This document shows positions 1 through 13,399 of a DNA stretch of 64,000 bases, piece after piece. The DNA is from Sclerurus mexicanus. Taxonomy: Eukaryota; Chordata; Aves; Passeriformes; Furnariidae. Location: positions 310,001 to 374,000 of the forward strand of contig VWZF01007079.1 of NCBI GenBank assembly GCA_013396755.1, given 5' to 3'. Position 1 is the stretch's first letter; each line of letters begins with the position of its first letter. The notes under the pieces are model-generated. The model ran no database searches. It saw nothing but the letters and a program-made list of their open reading frames with translations, and was not told the origin of the DNA. A program made the translations under genes and the position numbers.

Positions 1-3000
1 CAAGCAGATTTTGGTAGCTGATTTATCTCTCGTGATCTGTAACATGTTGTGAAGATTTAGCTTTTATGTGTTTGACAGTGCTGTGAGGACCAAAACTGCA
101 AAGAGGCTCAGTATGAAAGGAATTGGCTCGCAAGAGAATCAGACTAACACGGGCTCTGCTAGATTACCATACTCCAAAATCATTGTAGTTCCAGGATAGA
201 AATCCTGTGGTGATTGGCACAGCACCTTTCCACTTCTGCGCTTCTGGTGGGGGTGAGTCTCACAGTTTGTAAAGTAGCAAGCTTTAAACCCAGTTGCTGA
301 AATAAACTGCGTTTTAAAATAACCGTCTAAAAAGGTAGAAGGAAAGCCATTGCAGGGGTAGAGAAAAAGAGCTACGCATTTCTGAAAATGTGTTTGTTAG
401 CAAATAACATCAAATGCCATTCTGATTCTCTGCTGTCACTTCATGGGTACTTTGCACAGATAGTACTGCACAAAGGGAAGTGACACCCACGGAATCCTGT
501 TGGTATCACTTAAGAGCTCTAAATGAGACAGGGAATCTGTGTATCCAGCAACACCTTCTGGTTCAAAACTTCCCTCCATCTTTCCCCAGACAGCCAAGTG
601 TAAAAGAAAAGGGGAAGAAGACCTGTGAAAGACAAGATAAACTTAGTGTAAACACCGAGTCTTTTGGAAGATATTTGAACCCTTATATTTTTTATATTTA
701 TTATAAATCAAGTACCTCCAGATCATGGACTTAATGGCTTTCAAATTACCTGCATACTGGCCCCACAAGCCCTCATGAAGAGCCAAAGGGCATTCTGTGT
801 GTTAAGCATTGCATTTATTCTCCCCCTACATTCACACTTCAAGTTTTAGCTCTGTATATGGGATAGAAAGACAAAGATAATGGCATCACTTCTAACTGAA
901 CCTACTGTTGTGTTGATCAGATACACACGCAGGTCCTGAACTTGTTATTTGTGCATTACCTGTACACAGCTGGAATTTTGTCAAAGCTTAATTAATACAA
1001 ATTTCTTCTCCCCGAGAAGATAAACATATTTTTCAGCATTTGTCTTTGGATGTGTCAAGGAGCACAATCACCGTGTAACTCACTGTCGAAATGTTTTTAA
1101 TTTTCAATACAACATTAAGTATTACTCTTTATGCTTTCTTGCCTTAAGTTGCCAGGTGAGTCCTTTGTGCTTGTTCTTTTGGGTGTCTCCACCCAGAGCT
1201 CTGCACAGGAGTCTGGCAGCAGCAGTTGTCCCATTTTTAAGAGTCTTTCCATGTTTAGGGAAAGTGTCAAAGATGAGCAAACTCTTTTACATTATTAGAA
1301 TAAGTTAATAGTGAGTGTCACTAATGGTATTTTTTTTAAAATGGGATTCACGTATTAAGTATTGTTTGACGAGTTTGGTGTGGTATCTGATAGACTGGAA
1401 CAGAAAGTCACACAGACTACCACTTTCACTTTTTTTTCACTTTTTTTTGATTTCTATTTTTTACGTATTAGAGAAATAGTAATCTCCAGTTATTAAATCT
1501 TAGTTTACTGCATTTCTGAATTGAAACTTTATATTTCTCATCCCTTGTTGTTGGGCTCAGTTAACCTGCAACGAATTCTTCTTAGCTGGGTTTAACAGGC
1601 TGGAGAAGACTCCTCTGCTGAAAGGCAAATAGCCAGCTGTCATCTCAAGGATTTAATAGGCCTTTCATTGCTGCAAGGTCCTTACTGTGATCATGATAGC
1701 CCTATTTACTCATCATTCATCTTTATTATTATCTTAGTAATGGATACCATAGCTGCTTTAATCTTACATTACATTAATCTTGATATTTGTCTATATTATA
1801 TTGAAATGTAAATAGTGGTAGTTTGTGTTTTAATTTTCTTTGAGCAGTCACGTGCCTTCTAAAAATCTCTAGAGTGCATGACAGCGTTTTTCACATACCT
1901 GTGCATGTAGTGATTAATGCTTTGTAACAGGGCATGTTTTATCTCGCTAATATTGAACATAAAGCAGAAACTTGTTCTGGTAAGTCAATGGAATACATCA
2001 ACTACATGTTTTTGCTTTCATGGCTAATTCTGTAATATTTCAATACCAAATCTGTGGGCTAAGATGCAAGTTTCCTGCAAGACCCACACTATTTATATCA
2101 TATGGCTGGCACTTTGAAATAGTTCAACAATGAAAAGATACATAATTTTTGCAGCAGTAACCATGGTTCCATCTTCTTTTGTCCATATGGCACCACATCT
2201 CTTTGGATATAAGGTGAATAGAAGGCCTGAGCGGATATCCATGGAACAGTCAAAATGCCTTGAGTTTAAGAAGAGTAAGTCATAAAAACAGAGAGAATGA
2301 GGCCTTTTTCAGTGCTGGTATGCAAGTGCAAGTGTCCTGACATGATGAGTTGATGATATTGGTTCGTGCTTCCCACAACAGTAATTTCCTTGGCACTTGA
2401 GGTTGCAATAGTTCATCTCTTCCCTGTCCTTGGCGTCTCTCTTGTTTCCTTATTGCCCTGCTTTGAGCAGCTCTCCAATTAATGTTTTTCTGGCAGTTTG
2501 GTTCCCCCAGCAGTGCTCAACACTTGTGATTAAACATTTTACTTTCTTTTGTTTTTCTCTCTCACACTTTTCTTCTATACACAGAGTCTCTCTGTGTCTG
2601 TTTTTCAGTTTTCATATTAAACTCCTTTCTTAGCGCTGGTGCAGCCAATGGTGCCCAACCGGTTTAGATTGCTCCCATGCCAGATCTCCTGAATTTCAGG
2701 CTGCCCTCTTATTCCCAGTTCAGCTGGCAGCGCAGCTGTCAAAGCTGCACAGGTTCCTCAGCAGCTTCCTTGCATGCTGCTCCAACCCCTTTGTCCCTCA
2801 GGTAAATATCTGGAAATATACTTTGTTTGAAACAGAGGGTTGAAATTACTTGGCCTGGTAGAGTCCTCTCCATATAGTATATTTTAAATTACATTTCAAA
2901 GTGATTTTTTTTTTAAACTCAAAAAGACGCTCTTCATTTTGAACATGTCAAATGACATATTTCAAAAACTTCAATGTTTTCCAGCATTTGTTCAAGTTGA

Positions 3001-3683
3001 GATATTAATCAAATCTGGCCCTTTCCTCTGAAGAGTCTGTTTCAAGAAGTGTCAAAAATTTAATGACAAACTGTCTGGAAAGCAAAATATTGTGTAGGGA
3101 TTTTCCCTTGTTTTCCTCTTCTATTTAAAATAAAACCTCTAAAACTATCTACCAGCCTGCCCTTGCTCTCCTGGAATACCAAGTGCATGAGCTATTTCAG
3201 AACCAATGCTGGCACTATGCTACTATTTATTTCTGCTCTGGCTTCTGCTTTGTGTGCTGGACTTCTGGAGTAAATTTTTGTAGCTGAAATATAAACCCTT
3301 GAGAAATCAAAGCTTACAATAAACTGAAATACTGACAGACCCTGAACTATGGTTCCCAAATTGCAGTGCTTGAAAAGCAGAAAAATAAAATCAGGAGCCT
3401 CTAAACTGCTCTAAATTATAGTCTATCCATTTTTCTATCGGGCAATCACAAGCCTATTTAGGTAGAATAATAGATTCCCATCAGTGAGCTATTTGTAATT
3501 AAAATTAAGCATACCAGGACTGTGTCATTACATTTTTTGCAGCCAAGTACATATTATTAAAACAGTTTTATCCTCATAGTTATATTTTCCTTAAAAGCAG
3601 TTTTGCTCTAAATATGAATTGTTTTCTTGAAAGGACTGCCAATTTTCGGAAGCTTGAAATTGTCGCCATTCTTGGGAGAACCA

Positions 3684-3752
3684 TGTGTGTGTGTGTTTAT
3701 GCATCCTGAATGCAGGTGTGTGAACATAAATGCACGTGTGTGTGCACTCACA
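3684..3752. repeat. Short GT/CA-rich microsatellite cluster
   Basis: A run of TG dinucleotides at 3684-3697 is followed by further TGTG and CACA patches up to about 3752. It is short and interrupted, as is common in vertebrate introns. No coding role is likely, although a chance 65-codon frame passes through it. Confidence 0.6.
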
Positions 3753-4771
3753 CCTCTTTATGACCTCAGCAGTAATCCTCCTGCATCACAGCAGTTCATT
3801 GCACCAGCCCAAGGTAGCAAATGAATTGTTTATTACTTACAGGAGATATCTGTTTTCAGCAAATTGAAAATGAATGGAGTAACAGGTTGTGAGCAGAGCT
3901 CTGTATTAGTGTATTTATCACAGAGCTGTGACCGCACTGCAGCAGAGCTGCAAATTCATTGGCACATCCTGCCTTTTGTTGGCTTTGCACTACAACACTC
4001 ATTATATTGCAATTTATAAAAATGATTTAGGGCTTCAGGAAAAGAATGAAATACTGCTGTGCACTAAGAACATACATAAAGGGCGGGGGAAGGTCAGTTT
4101 AACCTGTATGGTTCATGTGTGATACATGATATTTTAGCTGAGCATATTGCTGTTTGTGGTAGATGTCACAGTTGTCATAGTAAAGGAGAAAAAGCAGATT
4201 GTGTAGATTTTAGCATGTACTCCATGATAATCTGGAGGAGAAAAGTGTAGTGTCAAAATATAACTCATTTCTGTGTTACTCTTTATTGTCATTGTTGTTC
4301 CTGATGACTGCAATGATATGGAGGAGGCAATTCCATTGTGATAATGTCCTATGCAAATATGAATTTAAATACTTTTTCTGATCCAAAAATCTTGCAAGGT
4401 GAAAACATGAGAAGTGGGAATAGAGAAAGGGGAAAAGCTCATGGCTGAATGTGCACATTGTATTGCCTCTAATGAGCGATGAACACACTGGGGCTCTATG
4501 GGTGAGCTCAGGGAGAGTGCTCCGTGTGAAGTGAATACTGTGTGAATGTCATCTGCACCCGATTCATTCGTGATTGGTCCAAGTCAAATCTAAATTTACG
4601 GCTTGGAGAACGTAGTCTATCTGTCCCCGACCTTCCCCACGGCAGAGAGGAGAGACCAGAGCTGAGCAAGTGCTGCCCAACACCCCATGCCTGGTGCCTC
4701 AGCTCCACACGGAGCTGCTGTCCTGTCACCCTGCAGCAGCTTCTGGGTATGCCCGGGGTGCCAGGACACAG

Positions 4772-4793
4772 AAGGGATGCCAGGGCATCCCTT
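4772..4793. repeat. Near-perfect inverted repeat (10-bp arms, 2-bp loop)
   Basis: Arm AAGGGATGCC at 4772-4781 is matched exactly by its reverse complement GGCATCCCTT at 4784-4793, separated by AG. The flanking bases (4771 and 4794) do not pair, so the structure stops at 22 bp. It lies in a GC-richer patch (4620-4810) of an intron. With a 2-bp spacer it is better seen as a DNA palindrome than a stable RNA hairpin. Confidence 0.75.
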
Positions 4794-7700
4794 GTTTCTC
4801 TTGTTTGCTGGGCAGAACATCCACCCTCCCCTGCTTTGCTTCAGCAGAAGTGGCAGCAGTTTGAGTTTTGAGTTGCACAGCCATCAGACCGTAGATCTTG
4901 GGGTGTGCACAACAGGCACAGGAAACTGTCTACAGCAAATGCAGAAAGGTGGGTAACCCAGTTCCTGGAATTGCTGAAGTGGAACTAGCATGATTTAATT
5001 CTAAGGAACTCGTTTGTGAAGTGCTCTGAAAATTAAAAGTAGTAGAAAAGAAAGGAAAAATTAGTGGTATACAAAATAAAACCTGCATAAATCCAAGAGG
5101 ATCACTTAATCCAGATGAGTTAACTGTGGTATTTTCCTTTATGCTTTAGTTCTTCATTAATCATTCTAATGCAAACAGCTTAGTATGGCACCTTGCTGGT
5201 CTGAAGATAACACCAAAAACCTGTTTGGCAACCTTCCCTGGGAATATGCCATAAAGGAGCTTTGCTTAACCAAATGTCACTGCATATTTTAATATTGATT
5301 TGCTCTTTATAAATCAGTCTGTAAAAGTGCCAAGCGTTTTGTTTGGATCTCACGACAGAACAAGTCTGATCGTGTCCACCAAGGAAACGTGGCCCCCTAT
5401 TCTGGTTCAGTGATAAGGAAAGGCTGGGTCCTCCTTGGTTCAGGCTCCTGTGGCCCTGCCATTGTTGATTACACGCATCTGTGCACAATTAGGTTAGAAG
5501 TCAGCGGCAAATGAAACTAGTTTGGGAATTACTATGAGTCTAAATTAATTTCACAGTCCCTTCCATCTGCCCTTTGTTTTGCTTTGTGTAGGAGATCCAA
5601 ATCCTGTCGCTGAAGATCTCAAAGTGACTTTAAACACTGGTTGCATTGGAAGAAGTAAGACAGAACCTTAAGGGTAGATCAGCTGGTTTTGATTTTGTTT
5701 GAGATACTCTGAAAATCAGGGGCTCTCTGGGGAATGATGAGTTTTAATCTGGTGTGGGTGCAGTGGGACTCTGCAATAGCACTCTGTCCTTACGTGCATT
5801 ATCTTGCTGCTCAGGACTGCTTTTGCCACGATGAGCACAATGCCCTCTGCTGCATTACAGCATCACTGCCAACAGGTGTGTATGCTTAGAATACTTCTGT
5901 GAGTTTGTTACTGGCTTACAGAATGACTTTTAAATAAAGATACCTATATTCAGCGATTCAGATTAATAGCTGAAAGCTTTATTTGTTGCTCTTACAAATT
6001 ATTTTCCTTGAATATTATTTTAGAGGCCTGATCTTTCATGGTCTTCTCGAGCACTCAGGTAACCTTGTACAGTAAGAAAAGTCCAAATTTTATAATGTTT
6101 CAACAGACATTATAGAATGTGTGGGTGTGAATGAGGGTAGATGGTGACAGCAATATGCATTTTGAAGGATCTTTGCAAAAAGTGGTGATAAGCCATGGAT
6201 TTTAAGGATATGTTTGAAGGTGATAAAAAGGGCGGTTAATGGAAAAATACTGTAAAACCATTCAAAACAATCTGATGATGGTTAGTTCTGAGGCAGAGAA
6301 ATGGACAGAAAGGCAGAATAGAAGCAATTTGGGAGAGAAAAGAGGTGAGGTGTGAGCAGGAGCAAGATTAGACAGGGATTTGATGATGAGAAGGAAAAGA
6401 CTGAATTTCGTGTTAAGCATAATTCGGGTTCTCTTCCTTTGCCAAAAGCCTTTAGCATTTCGTTCTGCTCTCCAGAAGTTCTCATGCTGTCACTGTCACT
6501 GCAGCATCCGAGTTCCCTTAGTACAGCTGCAGGCCCTACATGTCAGATACCTCGGGTGTGTTGGGGCCAGTTCATCCTGTCCTTTGGCCTCTCAGGTGGA
6601 GGAGGAATTGCACAGCTGAATGTTTTGTTTTGTCCATTTCTTGGCTTGATTGTTTCGAATTTATCTGTGACAAGAGTTGGTTCAGATTGTATAAGTGTAA
6701 GGTAGATCAACTATTTAATTTCATCTGCTTAAATATACACCCTTCTTAGCAAGATGTAGATGGAAATTTGTATACTACTCTCATTCTATGGAAAGAAACG
6801 TGTTTGAAAAATAATGGAGTTTACAGTGATAAATCATATTCCTCATGAAACAGCTACTGAATTCGAACAGAGCTACATTCTGGACACTTAGCATTCCCTG
6901 TAAACTCTGTTATAGCAGGTAGGGTTTCTCCAAAACGTGGACAGTGGAGCACCACATTCTGTTACAGAAGTTTTCTAATGGATTTAATAGAAAATAAATC
7001 TTGTAATTCTATTTGAGAAAATGAACTAACAGAAAAGTGAAGGTGGAGGGAGAACTTTGGGAAATGATCCTATAATCTGACTTAAACTCCAGTATGCGCT
7101 AATGTTGAGGTATTGTTTACTCCCTTTTTCTATCTACATCATCTTTAGAACAGGAAAAATCATATGAGTAAAGAAGAAAATTTGCAGATGCAGTTTGTGC
7201 TAATCCACCCATCATCCTGGAACCATAAAATTAGCATCGAGGAGTTTGCTGAATATCTCTGTTTTTATGACTTAGTACACTCCATTAAACGATACAGATA
7301 AATATCTGTTTTTCATCTTCCTGAAGATTGTCATTTGCCTCAGTTATGCAGTCAGTAATGCAGTATCTTTACTAGTTATGCTCCAATAAAAGTAAGCCAG
7401 ACTGCACTAAAACATGGAACTTGCTGCTAGCATTACGTGTGAGGCTTCATATAAATAGCTGGTGAAATTCACACAGAAAAATGTTTGGTTTGGTCATTGA
7501 AAAATTATTTCTTAAGTAATGTATGTTCAAATGTAAATGAAGTAGAAAATACGTAAAAGGAAGTTATTCTGAAAGGCTGGAAGAAGTACAAAACCATATT
7601 CAGATTTAGAAACTTTAGTAGTTATTTATATCCCTAAATAAAAGTTCCTTTTATGAGATTATTTTTGAAATGTCATTGCTCTTTGTTTTCCCTGCTCTGG

Positions 7701-9397
7701 TGCCCACCAGCTATGGATCCATGTAAATTGTTAATTGTTTGGATGTTTAGAAATGTGCTATTATATGCCCTTGTTGTTGCTCTGCAGTGTTGAGAGCACA
7801 ACTGAATAGCAGTAATCAACTCTATCTATTCATTTCGCCTGCCACATTTACAAAACCAAATGAATTCATTTAGACCCTGTTGAAAACATACTTTATGGAA
7901 CTGTGATAATTGCCTCAGGTAGTTTCGCTGTATTTTACTGTGAAAAGAACATTTTTAAATGTTTTGTTTCTTGTTTTAGAAGAGCATTTCTTTAAAAACT
8001 ATTTGGCACCAAGGCAGTGTTTTCTCATCTTTACAGAGAAGAACGGGCAGCCTTGGCTAAGAAAGGCTGATATGGGATGTGAGACATCTCTACTGTGTAT
8101 GTTCTGAGGACTTGTACTGGCACGCAGGAAACCAGAAGCTAGTTTCTAAACGCGAGCACACAGTGTTCAGGGCTCCAATGCTTCTGTGACAGGGTATTCC
8201 TGGTGGCTGAGCCAGGTGTGCCAGTGCTCTTAACTGGAACGTGAGGAAACTGGAGACTGTACGTTTGCAGGGGCACGACCCAGGCACTTCCAAAGTCAAT
8301 GCATTTCTACAGAGGAAAGCAGAATTCTCCTTGGGTGGTGGTTATGAAAATATTGCTATCACAGGACTGTGGTGAATTTTAGATTTATCCTAGAGATAAG
8401 GACACTGAATTTTTAATGCATTTTGCCTAACAGGGGGTCTCCTAGTTAGGATTTTTTAATTCCATTAAAAGAACATATAGATTTGGCCAAACAAAAATGA
8501 AAGAATAGCTCCTTTAGTTCTTGATGAAAAATGCAAAGCCTGTACTGAGTCTGATTACAATAAATGTAATAAGGAAAAAAATTCTTTGAAATGGTATTTC
8601 AAAGCCCTTTCAAAGAAAAGAAATGTAATCATTTCAGAGGTGAAAGTACATGGTAATTCCCATTCCTGACTATAGAAAAGAACCTGGCCAGACTCACATC
8701 TTTGAAATCACACTGAAATAATATTTCAACCAGCAAATACATGTTGTGCTATAACTCTGGGTTTTTGCTGTTCAGCTGTTTCTTTTGCATCCCTTCCACT
8801 CTCCAGTCACAGCGTAGCTGGAGAAGAAAAGCAGGTGTGTGGGAGAAAGGTGAACAATATTTGCCACAGATCGCCCTGAGAAGGAAAACTTACAGCTTTT
8901 ATAGTGAAGCCCATTGTTTATTTTAATAATGCAGCATTACTAATTTCCTTCCTTCCTAGCCAGCAGGCAACCTGCCTCCCCTTCATCCCATTGCTGGCAG
9001 TGGAAAGATAACAACTCAGTGGCATTTGGTTTTCCCTCGCAGTGAGCTGTGGGACTGGGCTCCTTGAGGCGTGACACCACCTGCACGGGTGGGACTCCTG
9101 ATGTTCTTTGTGCTGTGGCAGCTGAGCACCACTCAGATGTGCCTTAGAACCCTGATGTGTGATGGGTGAATCTGTTCACCTTCACTGTGCTCTCTCCCTG
9201 TTTGTAGCAGGGCTGCGGCAAAGCCTTGATGAATCACCTTCTGTGCAGTTGTGTGTTCAGATATGAGTTCTGTTAATCTGCCTCGAATAACAAGGATTAA
9301 TTACTAGGCAAGGACATGATACACTGCTTGTGCAGCTTTGTGTAGATCTTGATGCTCATTTAGGGTTTTTTTGTGTCTTTGCATCTCGCCCTGACAG

Positions 9398-9504
9398 GTG
9401 TGTGCCCAATCACTGCGAGCACGGTGGAAAATGCACCCAGACGTGGGACAGCTTCAAGTGCACTTGTGATGGGACTGGATACACCGGCGCCACTTGTCAT
9501 AACT
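9398..9504 (+). CDS. CNTNAP2: CNTNAP2 coding exon A: first EGF-like domain
   Basis: This 107-bp internal exon encodes the first EGF-like module of Caspr2, a neuronal neurexin-superfamily membrane protein that clusters potassium channels at juxtaparanodes and acts in cell adhesion. The reading begins with the last base of a split arginine codon and runs CVPNHCEHGGKC, then TQTWDSFKCTCD, then GYTGATCHN. All six EGF cysteines are present with normal spacing. The acceptor is AG at 9396-9397 after a pyrimidine-rich tract; the donor is GTAAGC from 9505. Entry phase is 2 and exit phase 1, so the length is not a multiple of three. The open frame continues into both introns, but the splice sites and family similarity set these limits. 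From memory the peptide is closest to CNTNAP2; CNTNAP4 and CNTNAP5 fit less well. Confidence 0.93.
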
Positions 9505-12500
9505 GTAAGCCATCCACAGCTCCAAACATTCAGGGGAGGAGGGAAAACAGTCATGTCTTTCAGTTGGGGTAGAAAGTCACAGTCTTCTTTCCTGGTCGTT
9601 AAAGATCCTCAAGCCCTTTGTGAAAGAAGGTGTTGATTTAACCCTAGTCCATCTGCACCAGGACGTGCTTACGTCGCACTGAGCTGCACCACGCGAGGGC
9701 TCCCGCTGTCCTGGCTGGGTGCACTGAGCAGTGGCACCAGTGCCAGTGGGGGACACGGGGGATGTGCCCTGAGCTGCTGGGCAGAGCTGCTGCAGACACT
9801 GCGGCAGGCTGCCGATCCCAGAGAGTGTCTGTGTACCGATTATCAGCCAGCTGAAAATCTAATTATTTGCTCTGTGGCTGGGGGTTTCTCAGCTAGTGGT
9901 GTTTCCTGTGAGCTCCACGTGCCCCACGCTGTTAGAGCACAGAAAGAGGGAAGTACAGGGGATCTTTTAATGGGTACCTAGCAATGCCTGCGGAGTCAGT
10001 GCTGTGGCTTCTGTTCCTTCTCTCATACTCTAAAAAGTGGGATTGCCATCTGCAAGTGCATCCTAAAGTACCTAGGAGATGGAGAAAATAGATCCAGTCC
10101 AAACTTCCATCATTTCTTTCTTTTGCAATCTCCTCAAATTGAGAAGAGAGTAAAAATGCTTTCAAACAGGTACGAAGTTGAAATGGAAGCCAGGATTTAT
10201 GGAGATACAAATTCATATTTTTTTTATGTGCTTTAACTAGAGATGAGTACAGTTTTACAAAGATAATTGCAGAATCGTTTCATTTTTAACAAAACAAAAA
10301 AAATCCAAACAAATGAGAAAACCTTGACCATTCTCAGTTGCCTGGTTTGCAGCAAAAACCTGTTCTACAGTTAAACATTAGATAAGTGTAAGAAGGAATG
10401 TATTTTACATAACTATTAATGCATATATCTGTATAATATATATCTATCTGTACTTTATATGTATGTATACATCAGGTGGCAAAGTTCTGCATGATCTGGC
10501 CACTGAAAGGGTTAAATGGCAAATGAATGTTGGTTGAAGAGACATATTTAAGGTACTGGTGCCTGGAGGGGAGATCTCATGGCAGCCCTTTTTCCACCAA
10601 GAGTGAACGTGCATAGTGATGGCATGGTTGCAGCTAATCTTGGGAAAGAAAACACAGAATTTATAGCAATGCAGTATTTCAGTGAAACAAAGACTAAACG
10701 TTCCTTTATTTTTCCCAGAGTATAATATTTCAGAGCTTCTCCTGAGCCACGTGGAAATCTGCTGTGACAGGCTGTTGTTTAGTGACAGTGCCCATCCCTG
10801 TGTGCACACCCTGGATCCCTCCAGCAGCTCCGGCTCTCAGCCTGTGGCTGGCCCTGCACTCCAGGCTCTCACCTCCCGGTGCCTTGCATGGCCCAGCAGG
10901 GTGTTTTTGGGGCTCACTCTCCTGCCCTTGTCTCTCTGTGCTCCTTTGTGGGGCGCACACAAGCTTTTAAGACACAAGCAAACATAGTTAAGCTTTGTTC
11001 TTGAGTTCCAAAGGGGAGTAGCAATGACAAGTGGATGGCATCACTTTTCTGAAATCACATTTATTACAAAGGAAAGAAAGAATAATCCAAGGAGATGTGA
11101 CATTTCACTTAATAGGATTTTCACCTCCTTTTTGTGGATAAAACAATGCAATAAGGCAAGTAAAGGGCATTGCTGGCCTGCAGTATCAAAAGAGGGATTT
11201 GGAGTGTATTGTCCAGTCCTTAGCTATGGAATGGATAAAGAGTATGGGATTACTTGCACTGTCCGGGTCAGTGAAGACACATTGCTCAAGAACTTTTGCC
11301 TTTTTTCAGTTCAGGCAGTTTCAGACTTAGGTGTGTAAGCTTTGGTTTTGTTACATTTTTGTGTTTAAAGAACATAATTTTAGTTTTTACCATATGCTGC
11401 TATGCTTTCAAAGTCTTCTTTCTTACAAAAGAAAGTTGAGCCAAAAGTTATTCACGTGATAGATAATCCTGTCAGAACGTGTGAAATATTATGCCTTTCT
11501 AGAGTATAGGAATTAATGGCAAAAAAAGGTGTGAAAAACAACAAATTGAGCATCAAGGTGCAGACTGGGGCAAGCTTAACTCCTCCTTTATTGAGCAGGC
11601 AATAGCTGTCAGTATTGATGTTATAATATACATGTTCCAGTATTGGATACAGCTGCAGATGAGGGGGGGTTGTTGTTCCTCCTGGTGCACTGGGGTGAAC
11701 GCTCAGCCACGCTTGGTGTGCTGCCCTTGCCTTTGAGTCACTTATTCAGTACCATTTTACTTAAAGCTAATATTATTTCACAAAACAAATGACGTTATAT
11801 TGTACAGTAAAATATGGCTTTCTTTTCTCAGTGTCTGTTTGTGTGCTGGGTATAACAGCGCCTCTCCAAGAGGCTGGAGTCAAGGCTGTGTTAGTGGGGA
11901 TTGTAACTCCACAGCTGATGATTTTAATGAGTTTGATTTTTGCTGAACTTGAAGGAACAAGGTAATTCTGTGTTACCGAAGGGGTTTTTTCAGTGAATTG
12001 ATTTTGCTTTGGTCATGTAATTCAACACTTTCCTGAGCTTTTGACCTGAAACAAGGCAAAGCTTTGCAGCCTGGACTGAATTTCAGATCACTGTTTTAGG
12101 TTCCTTTGAAGATGAAATTCAAAGACAAACTCAAGGGATGAACTCCTTGAAGAGAAAAATGTTTGCATGAAAACGTTATGAATCAAAATTACTTTGTTTC
12201 CCACAGATCTGGCTATAATATATTTATAGTATGATAGTGAAAACAACAGCTATAGAGAGATAGGGGAATATGGGGCTTAGACATGGTGGGAACTATAAAC
12301 CAACAGCTAGAGAAGGAAAAATTCAAAATAAATAAATCTGGAGTAAAAACTTAAATTCTTATTGTCACTCCAATTGTATAAATCAATTACACTTGTTTGC
12401 TGTTTTAAGATTATGAGTTAGTTTGCTTTTTGGACTATGACACTCTTCTTGCAGGAAGGCTCTTCACCTTTCAGAGACACTCCAGAATCTCCAGGCTCTG

Positions 12501-13399
12501 TGTCTGTCTTGTTCTTTGTCAGAGGCTTGGGCTGCCACTGTTTCCTCCAGCTGCAGCTGGGTCCCTGGAGCTCAGGGCTGAATTAACCAACAACACTGCG
12601 AAGTTGTGTCTCTCCTGGCCTGGTAAATACCCTGGGAATCTATCAGATCTCTTTCAGCAAGCAGATATTCATGTCCAAGGAAATTCTGTGGCCTCGTCAG
12701 CATCACACTAGAGCATTGATTTTGTCATTAGACAAGATTAAAAATAATGATTTACACTGATAAAACATTTACAAAATTATTTAAAAATTAATTATTAGTG
12801 TTACAGTTAACAGCAGGTATTATCCTTACTGTTTTATTGTTTCAGCTGTATCTTAAGCCCCGACTAATTAACCTTTACAGCCTCCCAAAGGCTGGCCTGC
12901 CCATGCAGAGTTCTTGGAGCAGTCCTTCTCTAGAGTCTAGTGGTGAATGGTTCCTGAAACCTTTGAGAACAGGAGCTCATTTTCCTTTTTACTCCTCTTT
13001 TGCACCATGATCTTCAGGTAACGCTGCTCTGCTGCCCTTTGCACAAGCTACACCTCTAGTTTTAGGCTCTAACGTGTTTTCCACTGTTTACAGCTTCTTT
13101 AAAACGGAGTGGTTTAAGTTTTAAAATTATGTATCAGAATAGCTAATGATCATGCAAGCCTCTTTGGCTCAGATTGTTAATATATAGGTTAATGCATGCC
13201 TTCTCCAGAATCTGCACGGAAGAGAAGCATAGCAAAGGACTTGGAGAGTCCTTAGGTACGTGGCTGTGGTGGATGTAACCTCCACCCCTGCATAAACCTT
13301 GTTAGGTTAAGGAAAAGGACAGAAGCACCTTGTTTGATCATATTTGCCTCCTGCAGTAGGAAAAATATTCAATTTGCACTTAAAAAATTAGTCCTAATT

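Larger units (their letters stand above)
1..9397 (+). other. CNTNAP2: Intron of CNTNAP2 (3' part), upstream of the EGF exon
   Basis: This is the 3' portion of an intron that begins before the window. It ends in a good acceptor: a T/C-rich tract at about 9365-9390 followed by AG at 9396-9397. I see no further Caspr-family exon here; the expected preceding exon would encode the end of the second laminin-G domain, and no frame shows it. Contents are AT-rich unique sequence, a short GT-rich stretch near 3684-3752, a T-rich stretch at 1428-1448 and a GC-richer patch at 4620-4810 with a near-perfect hairpin. The open frames in this stretch have no recognisable protein family. Confidence 0.8.
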
